Below are positions 30,231 through 39,115 of a DNA stretch of 64,000 bases, piece by piece (position 1 is the stretch's first letter; the number at the start of each line of letters is the position of its first letter). Source of the DNA: an uncultured Saprospiraceae bacterium (GTDB taxonomy: Bacteria; Bacteroidota; Bacteroidia; Chitinophagales; Saprospiraceae); the NCBI GenBank assembly GCA_943788055.1, contig CALSOU010000009.1:1-64000 (forward strand), given 5' to 3'. Position numbers and translations under genes: made by a program. The notes beneath the pieces were generated by a model, which did not search any database, was not told where the DNA came from, and saw nothing but the letters and a program-made list of their open reading frames with translations.

Positions 30231-31196
30231 TCATTCAATCAACCGAAAATACCGATCCATCACCATGAGTGATATCAGATCTTCAATCTTCTTATTCTGA
30301 AATTGTGCGACATGTTGTCTAGCATTTTCAATAATAAGTGCTGCCGCTTGTGGATTATCAATATAATACTGAAGACGTTCCTCCAGATCAGAATAGTCAT
30401 CCTTGATCGCCACATAGTGCACATCGGAGACCAATTGACCTTCCATAAACCATGTTTCATATTTGGGCTTGGGCATGACGGCCAATGAATTGGATGACAT
30501 GATCCATTTTAGATTTGTAGCTACGTCATTTCCTTCAATACTGAGGATAAATTTATACTCCAGTTGCTGATCGATTGTCATAGAAGGCTTCATCCAGCGA
30601 GGATTGGGTTCGTCGGTATTGGATTGTCCAATGTTACACATCGGATGATCGATATACATCTCCAAAAAACGCATCCTTTGAGGCTGTGACGGATAGACAC
30701 TCCCCCGCCCTACAAGCATATTTTTCTTTTGGGCGAAAGCCGCTAGATCATCTTTAATAAAAACAAAATGTCGAACCTTATTCCATTTGAGCAGAACTGC
30801 TTTATGATTGGTCGCACTTATCGGTCTGCTTTTAACAAAACTTGGTTCGGATGGAATCTTCGTTATGTCACCAAAAAGAAAGTGCCCACGAAGCTCTTGG
30901 TCAAAATAGCGCCCATTTTCATACATGTCAAAATAATAGGTCTTGTGACCTTGACGAACAGATAGATCGTGTAGCTTTTTGGATTTCGTTGAAAGTTGAA
31001 ATGGCTCCTCTAATTGAATATAGTAGTTTACACGTCCGAGAACTTCTTTTTGATCTTCTTCTGAAAGTTGATTAAAGTAGGAAAGTTTTTTAGATAGCCT
31101 CTTTTGATAAAAGTTCGATGGGACTAATTGTCTTCCGTAATTAAGCACATAGTACTTTAGCTTACTATTCTTGTGTTTTAGAGATAGTTTACTCAC
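30231..31196 (-). CDS. Glycosyl transferase family 90 (LpsA/CAP10-like)
   Basis: A 321-residue protein with the GT90 core at the C-terminal half: YKFILSIEGNDVATNLKWI (about 212-230), SLAVMPKPKYETWFMEG and VHYVAIKDDYSDLEE, with a final block of helices. A preceding conserved patch reads FGDITKIPSEPSFVKSRPI and NKVRHFVFIKDD. Relatives add sugars to lipooligosaccharide or capsule in bacteria and O-xylose or O-glucose in eukaryotes. No signal peptide, so it acts in the cytoplasm. Likely role: surface glycan synthesis; donor and acceptor unknown. It follows the PBP1A operon on the same strand after about 300 bp. Confidence 0.82.
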   Translation of the reverse strand: MSKLSLKHKNSKLKYYVLNYGRQLVPSNFYQKRLSKKLSYFNQLSEEDQKEVLGRVNYYIQLEEPFQLSTKSKKLHDLSVRQGHKTYYFDMYENGRYFDQELRGHFLFGDITKIPSEPSFVKSRPISATNHKAVLLKWNKVRHFVFIKDDLAAFAQKKNMLVGRGSVYPSQPQRMRFLEMYIDHPMCNIGQSNTDEPNPRWMKPSMTIDQQLEYKFILSIEGNDVATNLKWIMSSNSLAVMPKPKYETWFMEGQLVSDVHYVAIKDDYSDLEERLQYYIDNPQAAALIIENARQHVAQFQNKKIEDLISLMVMDRYFRLIE

Positions 31197-31272
31197 AAAT
31201 AAGATTTAATCTCAAAAGACTTTCCATCAATTACCATTATTCTTTTTTGGGGCTTGACCCCACTCTACTTTC

Positions 31273-31448
31273 CTATTCAAAATGCCTACGCAGACTATCA
31301 CCAACTGCTAATTCGGTAATATCATAACCGGGACCACGACTAGAAGACAATAAGATGTTGCCATATGTCTCATCGTCAATCCAAGGAGTTGTGAATAGGC
31401 AACTTGAAAAGTAAAGAAGATGACAAATAAAACAAGTAAGTTTTTCAT
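31273..31448 (-). pseudogene. Small secreted protein, probably frameshifted
   Basis: The ATG at 31446-31448 opens a clear signal peptide (KNLLVLFVIFFTFQVAYSQ). The same frame then runs out in unlikely sequence. Two bases away the frame reads PWIDDETYGNILLSSSRGPG and on to a stop at 31273-31275, which looks like the true mature part. The joined protein would be about 58 residues. I do not recognise it. It sits 48 bp downstream of PBP1A. Confidence 0.4.
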
Positions 31449-31496
31449 AACATTAGGATTTTAGTCAGTCTGAGTTACGAAAATACGGGCGATTTA

Positions 31497-34016
31497 TCAG
31501 TTTTCAAATTCATCAAAGTAATCTGTATCATCTTCATCAAAACTCTGATCGTCGATGCGATCATACTCATCTTCATTTTCCATCCGCTGATAGACGGAGC
31601 AGTCGATCTGAATATCAAAATTTTCGGGCTTTACAAACTTAGCAGTTTCATCAAAATCCACCGTGGGATCGTTCTCTAAACGAGTGAGAAACTCAACAAA
31701 AGTTGGTCTCGCCATAACGCCACCTTGACCATCAGCAAGGTTTAAAAATCGTATCCAAGGATCTTCTCCTCCGACCCAAGTACCAACAACAAGATTGGGT
31801 GTAATACCCATAAACCAGCCATCTACATAATCATTTGTAGTACCTGTTTTCCCTCCAATTTCAGTAGTAAACTTTCCTGAAATAAAAGATGCTGCATTTC
31901 TAAGCATATCCACCATAACGTAGTTATACTCTTTTGGTAGCGCATTGTACTGCTCAGGAACAGCACTATAAATCAATTGGCCATCTTTATCCTCTATGCG
32001 AGATACAAACATCGGTTCATTATGGATACCATTATTTGCAAAAGTGGAATAAGCGGAAGTCATATCCATCAGCGAAAGTTCTGGTGTCCCGAGACAGATT
32101 GAAGGTGCAGAAGGAATTTTGTCGATTGGTACACCCATATTGGCAGCGAGCTCTCGCACTTCATTGACGCTACCTAGTTCCTTCATCAAATAAACTGAAA
32201 CTGAGTTCTTAGATTTCTTCAATCCTTCATAAAGAGTCAGTTTCTCTTTACTAAATTTTCCATCGGCATTGGAAGGGCTCCAAGTTTTCATTAAACCAAA
32301 ATCAGCGTCTTTAGCTGCAATGCTATATTGAACATCCTCAACCTTGAAACAAGGTGAAATACCTTGGAGGAAAATAGCTGCGGCATACACAAATGGCTTG
32401 AAAGTTGAACCTACTTGTCGATTACTATTTACATGATCATATTGAAACGTCTGATGATTAATTCCACCCACCCATGACTTTACATAACCAGTTGATGGCT
32501 CAATTGCTAGCATACCAGACTGCATATGTTGTCTGTGAAATTTAATACTATCAAGTGGAGTCATGCTCATCGTCTTCAAGCCACCGGTTTTATAATCGTA
32601 GACTTTCATGGATTTCTCTGTATTAAAACGCTTTTTCACAGCATTTTCCATCTTGATCCACTGACTTCGTAGCTCTTTCCAATAAGGTGAATTCATTACT
32701 GCAGTATAGCCAGCAATTTGATCCTTTGTGGCCCATTTTGCATCTAGAATCCGTTGGAAATAATCGTCATTCTTCTGTTGAGAGAACATCCTCAAAATAT
32801 CAATATTCCTTAATGATGCTCCTTCAATATTGGCATTGATTTCATTAAAAATCTCGGCCATATACTGATCTTGAATACTCTGATAAAGTGCCGTCTGCTG
32901 GATCAGACTATTTAGTGAAGCTTTTCTGATTCGCTTCTGATCCTTATCTGCTTTATAAGTCCAAGGATCTTTATTTTCCCATCTTTTAAAATAGCGTTCC
33001 TGAACTTGTACCATGTTCTTTCTCACGGCTGCTTCAGCGTGTCGTTGCATCTTGCTATCGATAGTTGTGTAGATTTTCAAACCATCCGTATAGATATTGT
33101 ATCGAGTACCGTCCGGCTTGTAGTACTCTTCTTCATTTAGTATTTTCTTTACCCATTTTGTCAATTCAGCTCTGAAGTAGGGCGCTAGACCCTCGGAATC
33201 CTCCTGTCGTCTGAAATTGCTCATATCAAGAGGCCGTTGCCGTATCTCATTGTATGCCTCATCCGTTAGCACATCATTCCTCAGCATCTGCTTGAGAACA
33301 ACTTCTCGACGTAATCTAGCTCGTTCTGGAACACGCTTAGGGTTATAGATATATGGATTCTTAAGCATACCAATCAACATGGCTGCTTCCTCAACTGCAA
33401 GATCTTCCTGGTTTTTGGCAAAATAAGTCTGGGAAGCCGCCGCTACTCCGTCCGAGTCATATAGAAAGTCAAACTTGTTGAGATACATCGAAATGATCTC
33501 TTCTTTCGTGTAGCGCTTCTCTATACGCAGTGCAATGATCCATTCTTTAAACTTCTGAAATACTCTCGGAATAAAGCTAGTTGCTCTTTTGTGAAATAGA
33601 AGCTTGGCAAGTTGCTGCGTGATCGTCGATGCTCCTCCCCTCTTTCCTAAGAAAAATACGGCTCTAGCTACTCCTCGATAATCAATTCCTGAGTGATTAA
33701 AGAATCGCTCGTCTTCAGTAGATACTAATGCATTGACCAAATGCGGGTTCAGATCTTCTGGGAAAACCCAGTCCCGATTCTTTCGAAAATAGCGCCCCAA
33801 TTCCTGATTATCAGATGTAAAGACTTTTGTTGCGTATTCAAATTTTGGGTTTTCAAGTTCCGCTGTATCTGGAAGATTGGAAAAGGAAATAAACACAAAC
33901 AGTAAAGCAGATGCTACTATTCCCAAAAATAGTAGAAGCCACATTCGTATCACCATCCTCCTAAAATATGGAGGTTTTGAAGTGTTATTCTTTTTATCTG
34001 AAGTACCTGTCGCCAT
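31497..34016 (-). CDS. Penicillin-binding protein 1A (bifunctional transglycosylase/transpeptidase)
   Basis: An 839-residue class A PBP that polymerises and cross-links peptidoglycan. One membrane anchor (about 25-50) precedes the GT51 domain with EDERFFNHSGIDYRG (catalytic Glu near 98) and GGASTITQQLAK. The transpeptidase domain has the SxxK motif STFK (Ser near 535), SKNS (near 602) and KTGTT (near 722). An acidic C-terminal tail follows. A helical insertion (about 340-470) between the two domains is typical of Bacteroidota. It starts 3 bp after the aroB stop, so it belongs to the operon 36142 to 31497. Confidence 0.95.
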   Translation of the reverse strand: MATGTSDKKNNTSKPPYFRRMVIRMWLLLFLGIVASALLFVFISFSNLPDTAELENPKFEYATKVFTSDNQELGRYFRKNRDWVFPEDLNPHLVNALVSTEDERFFNHSGIDYRGVARAVFFLGKRGGASTITQQLAKLLFHKRATSFIPRVFQKFKEWIIALRIEKRYTKEEIISMYLNKFDFLYDSDGVAAASQTYFAKNQEDLAVEEAAMLIGMLKNPYIYNPKRVPERARLRREVVLKQMLRNDVLTDEAYNEIRQRPLDMSNFRRQEDSEGLAPYFRAELTKWVKKILNEEEYYKPDGTRYNIYTDGLKIYTTIDSKMQRHAEAAVRKNMVQVQERYFKRWENKDPWTYKADKDQKRIRKASLNSLIQQTALYQSIQDQYMAEIFNEINANIEGASLRNIDILRMFSQQKNDDYFQRILDAKWATKDQIAGYTAVMNSPYWKELRSQWIKMENAVKKRFNTEKSMKVYDYKTGGLKTMSMTPLDSIKFHRQHMQSGMLAIEPSTGYVKSWVGGINHQTFQYDHVNSNRQVGSTFKPFVYAAAIFLQGISPCFKVEDVQYSIAAKDADFGLMKTWSPSNADGKFSKEKLTLYEGLKKSKNSVSVYLMKELGSVNEVRELAANMGVPIDKIPSAPSICLGTPELSLMDMTSAYSTFANNGIHNEPMFVSRIEDKDGQLIYSAVPEQYNALPKEYNYVMVDMLRNAASFISGKFTTEIGGKTGTTNDYVDGWFMGITPNLVVGTWVGGEDPWIRFLNLADGQGGVMARPTFVEFLTRLENDPTVDFDETAKFVKPENFDIQIDCSVYQRMENEDEYDRIDDQSFDEDDTDYFDEFEN

Positions 34017-34019
34017 GAT

Positions 34020-35144
34020 TTATAGTTTTTTGTAGTATTGGAAACTTTCCGATACTTCTTCTCTTGTGAGTATGACGTCATACTTGGCAGAACCTATTCC
34101 ATTAATTAACGCAGCTCTTATCTCTTGTCGTCTATTTTTCTTGTCTTTTAACATGATCTGAAAGATTTCTTCAGTACGTGAAACCGAATCTTTTCGATAA
34201 AATATACCTTTTAATGCCCGACAAACTGCATCACACAAGTCCTTAGAAATTAAATTTTTGGCGTAAGCCAGATAGGTTTCACAAATCATTCCAACGAAAA
34301 TCGCTTCACCGTGGAATAAAGGATTATCTGTATTCCATGAAACAGTCTCAACAGCATGTCCGACTGTATGTCCAAAATTCAAAATCTTACGTAATCCTTT
34401 TTCAAAAGGATCTTGCTCTACTATATTTCTTTTAACCTGTATAGACCTCCTTAGTTGATCACTATCTATCTTGTGAGGGTCAAGCCCCAAAAGTATTGAC
34501 TTATTCCACATTACCGAGTCGGCAATCAATGCATGCTTCACAATTTCTGCGTAACCACTTAAGACTTCTCGACTATTTAAGGTCTTCAAAAACTTTGGAT
34601 CTACAAGGACAGCTTTTGGATTATTAAAAACACCCACAATGTTTTTAACCATTTCCAAATCCACACCCAATTTACCGCCAACGCTCGCATCAACCTGAGC
34701 AAGCAAGGTCGTAGGAATCTGCAGAAAGTCAATTCCTCGCATGTAACTTGATGCACAGAATCCACCCATGTCTCCTATCACACCTCCTCCCAAATTAACT
34801 ACCAAACTATTCCGATCAAAACCTGCCATCAACAATTTTTTCCAGATTAGCGTGCACGTTTCGATGTTTTTAAACGACTCACCTGCAGGAACCTCTACAA
34901 TCGTCAAATGCTTCGAATCTAGTACATCCAAAATCAAGGGCAAACAATGACGACGAGTATTCTCATCAACTACCACTGCAACAGAAGAATAGTCTCTACC
35001 TTGCAGAAAGTTTGCCAATGATTGTTCAATGGAACCGATATGAATCGCGTAGTCTTGGCAATTAATCGTTTGCAATGCTGCTTGTGTTTCGTTAGAGAAT
35101 ATGCCTTTGGTTTTCCTGAGAACATTGGTTTGACATTGTCCCAT
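34020..35144 (-). CDS. aroB: 3-dehydroquinate synthase
   Basis: AroB turns DAHP into 3-dehydroquinate, step two of the shikimate pathway. Motifs: GGGVIGDMGGFCASSYMRG (about 119-137, NAD site), PTTLLAQVDASVGGKLGV, EIVKHALI, and the metal ligands in FGHTVGHAVE and HGEAIFVGM. The longest frame gives 374 residues, but the first 30 or so are not AroB-like and overlap the upstream monooxygenase frame by about 175 bp. Family comparison puts the true start near TINCQDY, where a TTG at 35073-35075 gives about 351 residues, the usual length; no ATG is available there. The enzyme call is firm, the start is not. Confidence 0.93.
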   Translation of the reverse strand: MGQCQTNVLRKTKGIFSNETQAALQTINCQDYAIHIGSIEQSLANFLQGRDYSSVAVVVDENTRRHCLPLILDVLDSKHLTIVEVPAGESFKNIETCTLIWKKLLMAGFDRNSLVVNLGGGVIGDMGGFCASSYMRGIDFLQIPTTLLAQVDASVGGKLGVDLEMVKNIVGVFNNPKAVLVDPKFLKTLNSREVLSGYAEIVKHALIADSVMWNKSILLGLDPHKIDSDQLRRSIQVKRNIVEQDPFEKGLRKILNFGHTVGHAVETVSWNTDNPLFHGEAIFVGMICETYLAYAKNLISKDLCDAVCRALKGIFYRKDSVSRTEEIFQIMLKDKKNRRQEIRAALINGIGSAKYDVILTREEVSESFQYYKKL

Positions 35145-35365
35145 GTCTCCTTGAATAGATCAGAATTCCTGTAAGCTTCTAGATCGTCATTGCTCTCCCA
35201 AAGACTCCAAGTCGCCATAGAATTTTCATCTCGTTCATCCTGCATCAAAGCAACATCAATACATCCTGGAAATGCTTTGATAAACGGCTGCTTCGAATAA
35301 AACGCCCTAATAAAGTCATCTTTCCTCGAAGCCTCAAATTCCATACGCACTATACGATACAACAT
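34970..35365 (-). CDS. ABM-fold (antibiotic biosynthesis monooxygenase-like) protein
   Basis: A small alpha/beta-barrel protein. The first 97 or so residues match the Bacteroidota ABM-like family: YRIVRMEFEA at the start, FPGCIDVALMQDERDE, MATWSLWESNDDLEAYRNSDLF and ETWDNVKPMFSGKPKAYSL. Family members normally stop soon after this point. Here the frame runs on for about 34 residues overlapping aroB, so the native stop may have been lost or the tail is just read-through. Function of this branch is unknown; related folds degrade heme or oxidise polyketides. It starts 3 bp after the SAM hydroxide adenosyltransferase gene. Confidence 0.75.
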   Translation of the reverse strand: MLYRIVRMEFEASRKDDFIRAFYSKQPFIKAFPGCIDVALMQDERDENSMATWSLWESNDDLEAYRNSDLFKETWDNVKPMFSGKPKAYSLTKHKQHCKRLIAKTTRFISVPLNNHWQTFCKVETILLLQW

Positions 35366-35368
35366 AGT

Positions 35369-36142
35369 CTAATTATAAAAGTCTATATGAATGGTTTCGT
35401 CCTTTCTTAGGTTTAAAAGACTGCTTGCCTTTCCCAAATTAATCGCAATTTCAAGATATCCAGATGTATTAAACATGCATAAAACTTCACCAACAGGCAC
35501 ATCGCTATAGGATTCTGAAATATTTACCACTGGACTTCCTGGATTATAAAAAACACCGAACTCCCTATTTTTACTAATCTTATAAAACAGCTCTTTTGTC
35601 ACATTTACGATCACATTTTCATAGTGATCAACATGAATTATTGTAGCTCGAATGGAATTTTCTGATATAACAGGTTGTACAGTAAAACCTTTTGCTAGTC
35701 TAACACCATGATCTGCAATTTCGTCAAATGGGATCCTTTGTTCAATCGCTCTGGCAAATGTCGCGATGGCTTGATAAGCTTCCATTTTCAGCAAACTAGC
35801 ATATCGAATTGAAAAGACCTCACGATCCTGTAAATCAGGAAAAATCAAGGTAAACAGACCATTGTTGGGACCAATAAAATAGTGCCCATTACGCTGAAAA
35901 CAGATCATTTCGTTTCTGGACGAGTAATACAAATTTATAGCACCTACATGACAGGTAGCAGCTGGAAAATAGCCGAAACTATTTTTTAAGAGAAAAGCCG
36001 CTTGAACGATATCGAAACTCTCAACGTTATGTGATATGTCGACAATATTAACTTGCTTTGACGCAGCTACTATACTCGCTTTTAGAATAGCAGAATAGTA
36101 GTCAATATTACCAAAATCAGAAGTAAGAGTGATGACGGCCAC
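35369..36142 (-). CDS. SAM hydroxide adenosyltransferase (DUF62/chlorinase-fluorinase family)
   Basis: A 257-residue protein of the family that includes fluorinase SalL-type enzymes. Most bacterial members use water, splitting SAM to adenosine and methionine. Blocks seen: ITLTSDFGNIDYYSAILKA (about 4-22), NIVDISHNVESFDIVQAAFLL (about 31-51), FIGPNNGLFTLIF (about 88-100), and VDHYENVIVNV (about 175-185) in the C-terminal beta domain. The long loop typical of true fluorinases is not evident. It heads an operon with the ABM protein, aroB and PBP1A. Biological role not settled for the family. Confidence 0.85.
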   Translation of the reverse strand: MAVITLTSDFGNIDYYSAILKASIVAASKQVNIVDISHNVESFDIVQAAFLLKNSFGYFPAATCHVGAINLYYSSRNEMICFQRNGHYFIGPNNGLFTLIFPDLQDREVFSIRYASLLKMEAYQAIATFARAIEQRIPFDEIADHGVRLAKGFTVQPVISENSIRATIIHVDHYENVIVNVTKELFYKISKNREFGVFYNPGSPVVNISESYSDVPVGEVLCMFNTSGYLEIAINLGKASSLLNLRKDETIHIDFYN

Positions 36143-36358
36143 GGGAGTTCATTTAGTAAAAAGAAAGCTTTTTAACCACAATATATTCGATGTTTTAGGC
36201 ATTTTTACGTTATCTAGAATCGCTAGACAATAATCAATGTTTTGAACATCCGAATTATGTACTTAAACCAACTACAAAAAAATCACTTTTTCCGTAGTTA
36301 AACAAACTTTACCTAGTATATATTAAATAAATATATAATTTTAAAAATCTTATAAATC

Positions 36359-36376
36359 AAGGAGATAGATAATTTG
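36359..36376 (+). promoter_or_regulatory. Shine-Dalgarno site supporting a TTG start for phoH
   Basis: AAGGAG (36359-36364) lies 9 bases before TTG (36374-36376). Bacteroidota rarely depend on such sites, so a good one before a rare start codon is notable and fixes the start. Confidence 0.6.
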
Positions 36377-37423
36377 AGCGATATTATTTTAACTATTAAT
36401 GGAGTTGATCCTGTTGCATTGCAAGGAGAGAATAATTCCAAACTGAATCTATTGAAAGAGGCTTATCCGACGATCAAAATCGTCTCTCGAGGCGACAATA
36501 TTAAGATATCAGGAGAAAAAAAATACACACAAAGAGCCAAAGCTGCTTTGGAAGCAATGATTCGCATTGTGCAAAACAATCAAGAGCTCACTGTGCATTT
36601 AGTGAAAGACATTCTACAAGGAGGAACTCCCCATGAACACCTTTTGGCTAACGATAATAGTAATTCGGCTATCGTATATGGTCGTAACGGAAAGCCGATC
36701 AAGGCAAAAACGGTTAATCAAAAGAAATTGATTGATGTTGCTTTGCAAAACGATATTGTATTTGCGATCGGACCAGCAGGAACAGGAAAAACATATACAG
36801 CGGTGGCGCTTGCAACAAGAGCTCTCAAGGAAAGACTTGTCAAGAAAATCATATTAACCAGGCCTGCTGTTGAAGCGGGAGAGTCTTTGGGATTTTTACC
36901 CGGTGATCTAAAAGACAAAGTAGATCCCTATTTACGGCCTCTTTATGATGCGCTTGATGATATGTTCCCGAGAGAAAAGTTGGACTATTTCATGACAACG
37001 AGAGTGATCGAAGTAGCACCCCTAGCATATATGAGAGGACGAACTTTGGACCATGCATTTGTCATCCTGGATGAAGCGCAGAATACAACATCTTCCCAAT
37101 TGAAGATGTTTCTTACCAGACTAGGACCAAATGCCAAATGCATCATAACGGGTGACTTATCTCAAATCGATCTACCGAGAAATCAACGATCTGGGCTTGT
37201 AATTGCACTAGATCTTCTCAGAGATATTGAAGGAATCGGACGGGTTAATCTATCTGCGGACGATGTCGTGAGACATAGACTTGTCAAGCAAATTATCCGA
37301 GCATATGATGCTGATTCAGAACGGAAAAAAGCAGAAAAAGAAGCTGAAAAGAAAGCGAGAAAAGAAAAGTATGATAATGGCCTCCTAGAAGCACAATTGA
37401 AGTCCCCGAAAGATAATGAATAG
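36374..37423 (+). CDS. phoH: PhoH family protein
   Basis: A 349-residue PhoH-like P-loop ATPase with an N-terminal KH-like domain (about 1-75). Walker A is GPAGTGKT (about 133-140), followed by RPAVEAGESLGFLPGDLKDKVDPYLRPLYDAL, Walker B VILDEAQN (about 230-236), and TRLGPNAKCIITGDLSQIDLP. The C-terminus is a K/E-rich tail. PhoH proteins have predicted RNA helicase or nuclease roles in RNA metabolism. The TTG start is supported by the Shine-Dalgarno at 36359. The stop overlaps the aroA ATG by 8 bp. Confidence 0.95.
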   Translation: MSDIILTINGVDPVALQGENNSKLNLLKEAYPTIKIVSRGDNIKISGEKKYTQRAKAALEAMIRIVQNNQELTVHLVKDILQGGTPHEHLLANDNSNSAIVYGRNGKPIKAKTVNQKKLIDVALQNDIVFAIGPAGTGKTYTAVALATRALKERLVKKIILTRPAVEAGESLGFLPGDLKDKVDPYLRPLYDALDDMFPREKLDYFMTTRVIEVAPLAYMRGRTLDHAFVILDEAQNTTSSQLKMFLTRLGPNAKCIITGDLSQIDLPRNQRSGLVIALDLLRDIEGIGRVNLSADDVVRHRLVKQIIRAYDADSERKKAEKEAEKKARKEKYDNGLLEAQLKSPKDNE

Positions 37424-38669
37424 ACGTTTAGAGAAAATCTCGAAACCATTAAGCGGTGAAATTCGTCTTGCAGGTTCAAAATCCATTAGCAATAGATTGT
37501 TAATCATTCAAGCACTCGCTAAGGGAGATATGAACCTATACGGACTAGCCAATGCTGACGATACGAAAGTTTTACTGCAAGCTTTATTTACCAATGAAGA
37601 TACTTACGATGTGCATCACGCGGGTACAAGCTATCGTTTCCTATGTTCTTACTTATGCCTGCAAGATGATGTTCAAATTCTTACAGGTTCAGACCGCATG
37701 AAAGAACGTCCGATAGGCCCTCTGGTTGATGCCTTGAGAACGTTGGGAGCTGACATTACATATCTCGAAAAAGAAGGCTATCCCCCTTTGAGGATTGGGA
37801 AAGCAAATTGGAAGAAAGCAGTGGAGACACTAACAATTGATGCCAGTATTAGTAGTCAATTTATCTCATCCCTGCTGCTGATTGCGCCACATATTCCAGG
37901 AGGTTTACAATTAAGACTTGAAGGGAATCTTGTATCGAGACCCTATCTCGAGATGACTTTAAATTTGATGACAGATTTTGGTATCACCTATTCTTGGGAA
38001 GATGACATGATAAATATTTCAGAGCAAGAATACACTGCCAAAGACTACGAAGTAGAAGCAGACTGGTCCGCTGCATCATACTATTTTGGTCTGGCAGCCC
38101 TAGTTCCTGGATCCGAAATTCAGTTAAGTGGTTTGCACCAAAATTCAATTCAAGGTGATCAGTCGATCGTCGAAATAATGAAATCGCTAGGTGTCGAATC
38201 AGCTTTCAAGAACGGTGTGTGGCACTTAAAACATATCGGCAACCATCAAAATGAAATAGAGCAAGAATTTTTACTTCAACCCGATCTGGCTCAGACGGTC
38301 TCAGTGGTTTGTGCTGGACTAGGAGTTACTGCTTTATTCAGCGGTCTTCAGACTCTCAAAGTCAAGGAAACGGATAGAATTCTAGCTTTACAAAATGAGC
38401 TTTTGAAGGTGCAAGTTTATCTAAGCAAGTTACCTAGTAAGTTTTCTAAAAATCCCTCAAAAGAGTACTATTTACAGGAGGGTAAAGCGTCAAGCGAAGA
38501 AATTCCGATCTTTCCCACTTATAAAGACCATCGAATGGCGATGGCTTTTGCTTGTCTTTCAGCGATCATGCCAGTTGAAATTGAAGAGGCAGATGTTGTA
38601 TCTAAAAGCTATCCTGATTTCTGGGAAGATTATGATTCGCTGACTTCGGCTAACGCTGACTTCGGCTGA
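37416..38669 (+). CDS. aroA: 3-phosphoshikimate 1-carboxyvinyltransferase (EPSP synthase)
   Basis: A 417-residue AroA, which transfers enolpyruvate from PEP to shikimate-3-phosphate. Seen: LAGSKSISNRLLI (about 19-31), NADDTK, HHAGTSYRFLCSYL (phosphate binding; the usual GTAGTA-like block is HAGTSYR), RMKERPIGPLV, SSQFISSLLL, the catalytic Asp in DWSAASYYFG, LKVKETDRI and KDHRMAMAFA. It is co-transcribed with phoH and overlaps it. The last 10 or so residues (LTSANADFG) are encoded by the flanking REP-like repeat, so the native C-terminus has been replaced or extended. Confidence 0.95.
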   Translation: MNRRLEKISKPLSGEIRLAGSKSISNRLLIIQALAKGDMNLYGLANADDTKVLLQALFTNEDTYDVHHAGTSYRFLCSYLCLQDDVQILTGSDRMKERPIGPLVDALRTLGADITYLEKEGYPPLRIGKANWKKAVETLTIDASISSQFISSLLLIAPHIPGGLQLRLEGNLVSRPYLEMTLNLMTDFGITYSWEDDMINISEQEYTAKDYEVEADWSAASYYFGLAALVPGSEIQLSGLHQNSIQGDQSIVEIMKSLGVESAFKNGVWHLKHIGNHQNEIEQEFLLQPDLAQTVSVVCAGLGVTALFSGLQTLKVKETDRILALQNELLKVQVYLSKLPSKFSKNPSKEYYLQEGKASSEEIPIFPTYKDHRMAMAFACLSAIMPVEIEEADVVSKSYPDFWEDYDSLTSANADFG

Positions 38670-38740
38670 CGCTCAGTCACCGACAGTTCCGCACCTACCA
38701 CTGGTTGAGCGGAAGTCGAAAACAGCGATGTCGAAACCAC
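38638..38740. repeat. REP-like element, copy A (left of the GIY-YIG gene)
   Basis: About 103 bp. It begins with a tandem pair of a 16-base unit (CGCTGACTTCGGCTAA/GA), then an inverted pair of arms of about 29 nt (near 38654-38682 and 38699-38727) sharing the core TGAGCG.....CAGCG, then a further TCGAAACCA that can pair with TGGTT at 38702-38706. It starts inside aroA and ends 10 bp before the GIY-YIG stop. Copy B lies in the same orientation at 39116. Confidence 0.75.
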
Positions 38741-38750
38741 ATTATTCATA

Positions 38751-39077
38751 TCATTTACTTTTGTCTACAGGCTTCCGATAAAATCTAGATGCTGATTCAT
38801 TGTGACACTTAGCAAGTTCATTCAATTGACTTGGTAATTTCTTGATAAGCGCCTCCTTCTTCTTCCTTGTCCATCCTTGCATTTGTTTTTCACGATAAAA
38901 AGCGGAATCTATTCTGTCAAATTCTTCAAAGTAAACTAGTTTGACAGGCAAACGACTTCTTGTGTGATTCGCGCCTTCACCATCCATATGCTGTTTCAAT
39001 CTTCGGATAAGATCAATCGTACTTCCAGTATAATAACTGTTATCTGAACACTCTAGTATATAGCAAAAGCCCTTCAT
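38751..39077 (-). CDS. GIY-YIG nuclease family protein
   Basis: A 108-residue protein that is one GIY-YIG domain. The GIY and YIG motifs appear as CYI (about 5-7) and YTG (about 16-18), followed by the catalytic Arg in IDLIRRLKQH (about 22-31), FEEFDRIDSAFYREKQMQGWTRKKKEALI with the metal-binding Glu, and a final Asn. Size and layout match the small UPF0213/YhbQ-like group. It is held between two copies of a palindromic repeat (10 bp on one side, 38 bp on the other) and lies between the 3' ends of aroA and a membrane protein, a typical site for REP-type insertions. A link between nuclease and repeat is my inference. Confidence 0.88.
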   Translation of the reverse strand: MKGFCYILECSDNSYYTGSTIDLIRRLKQHMDGEGANHTRSRLPVKLVYFEEFDRIDSAFYREKQMQGWTRKKKEALIKKLPSQLNELAKCHNESASRFYRKPVDKSK

Positions 39078-39115
39078 GTCGTATCTTTGGATGTAAACGA
39101 ATATAGGACAAAATA

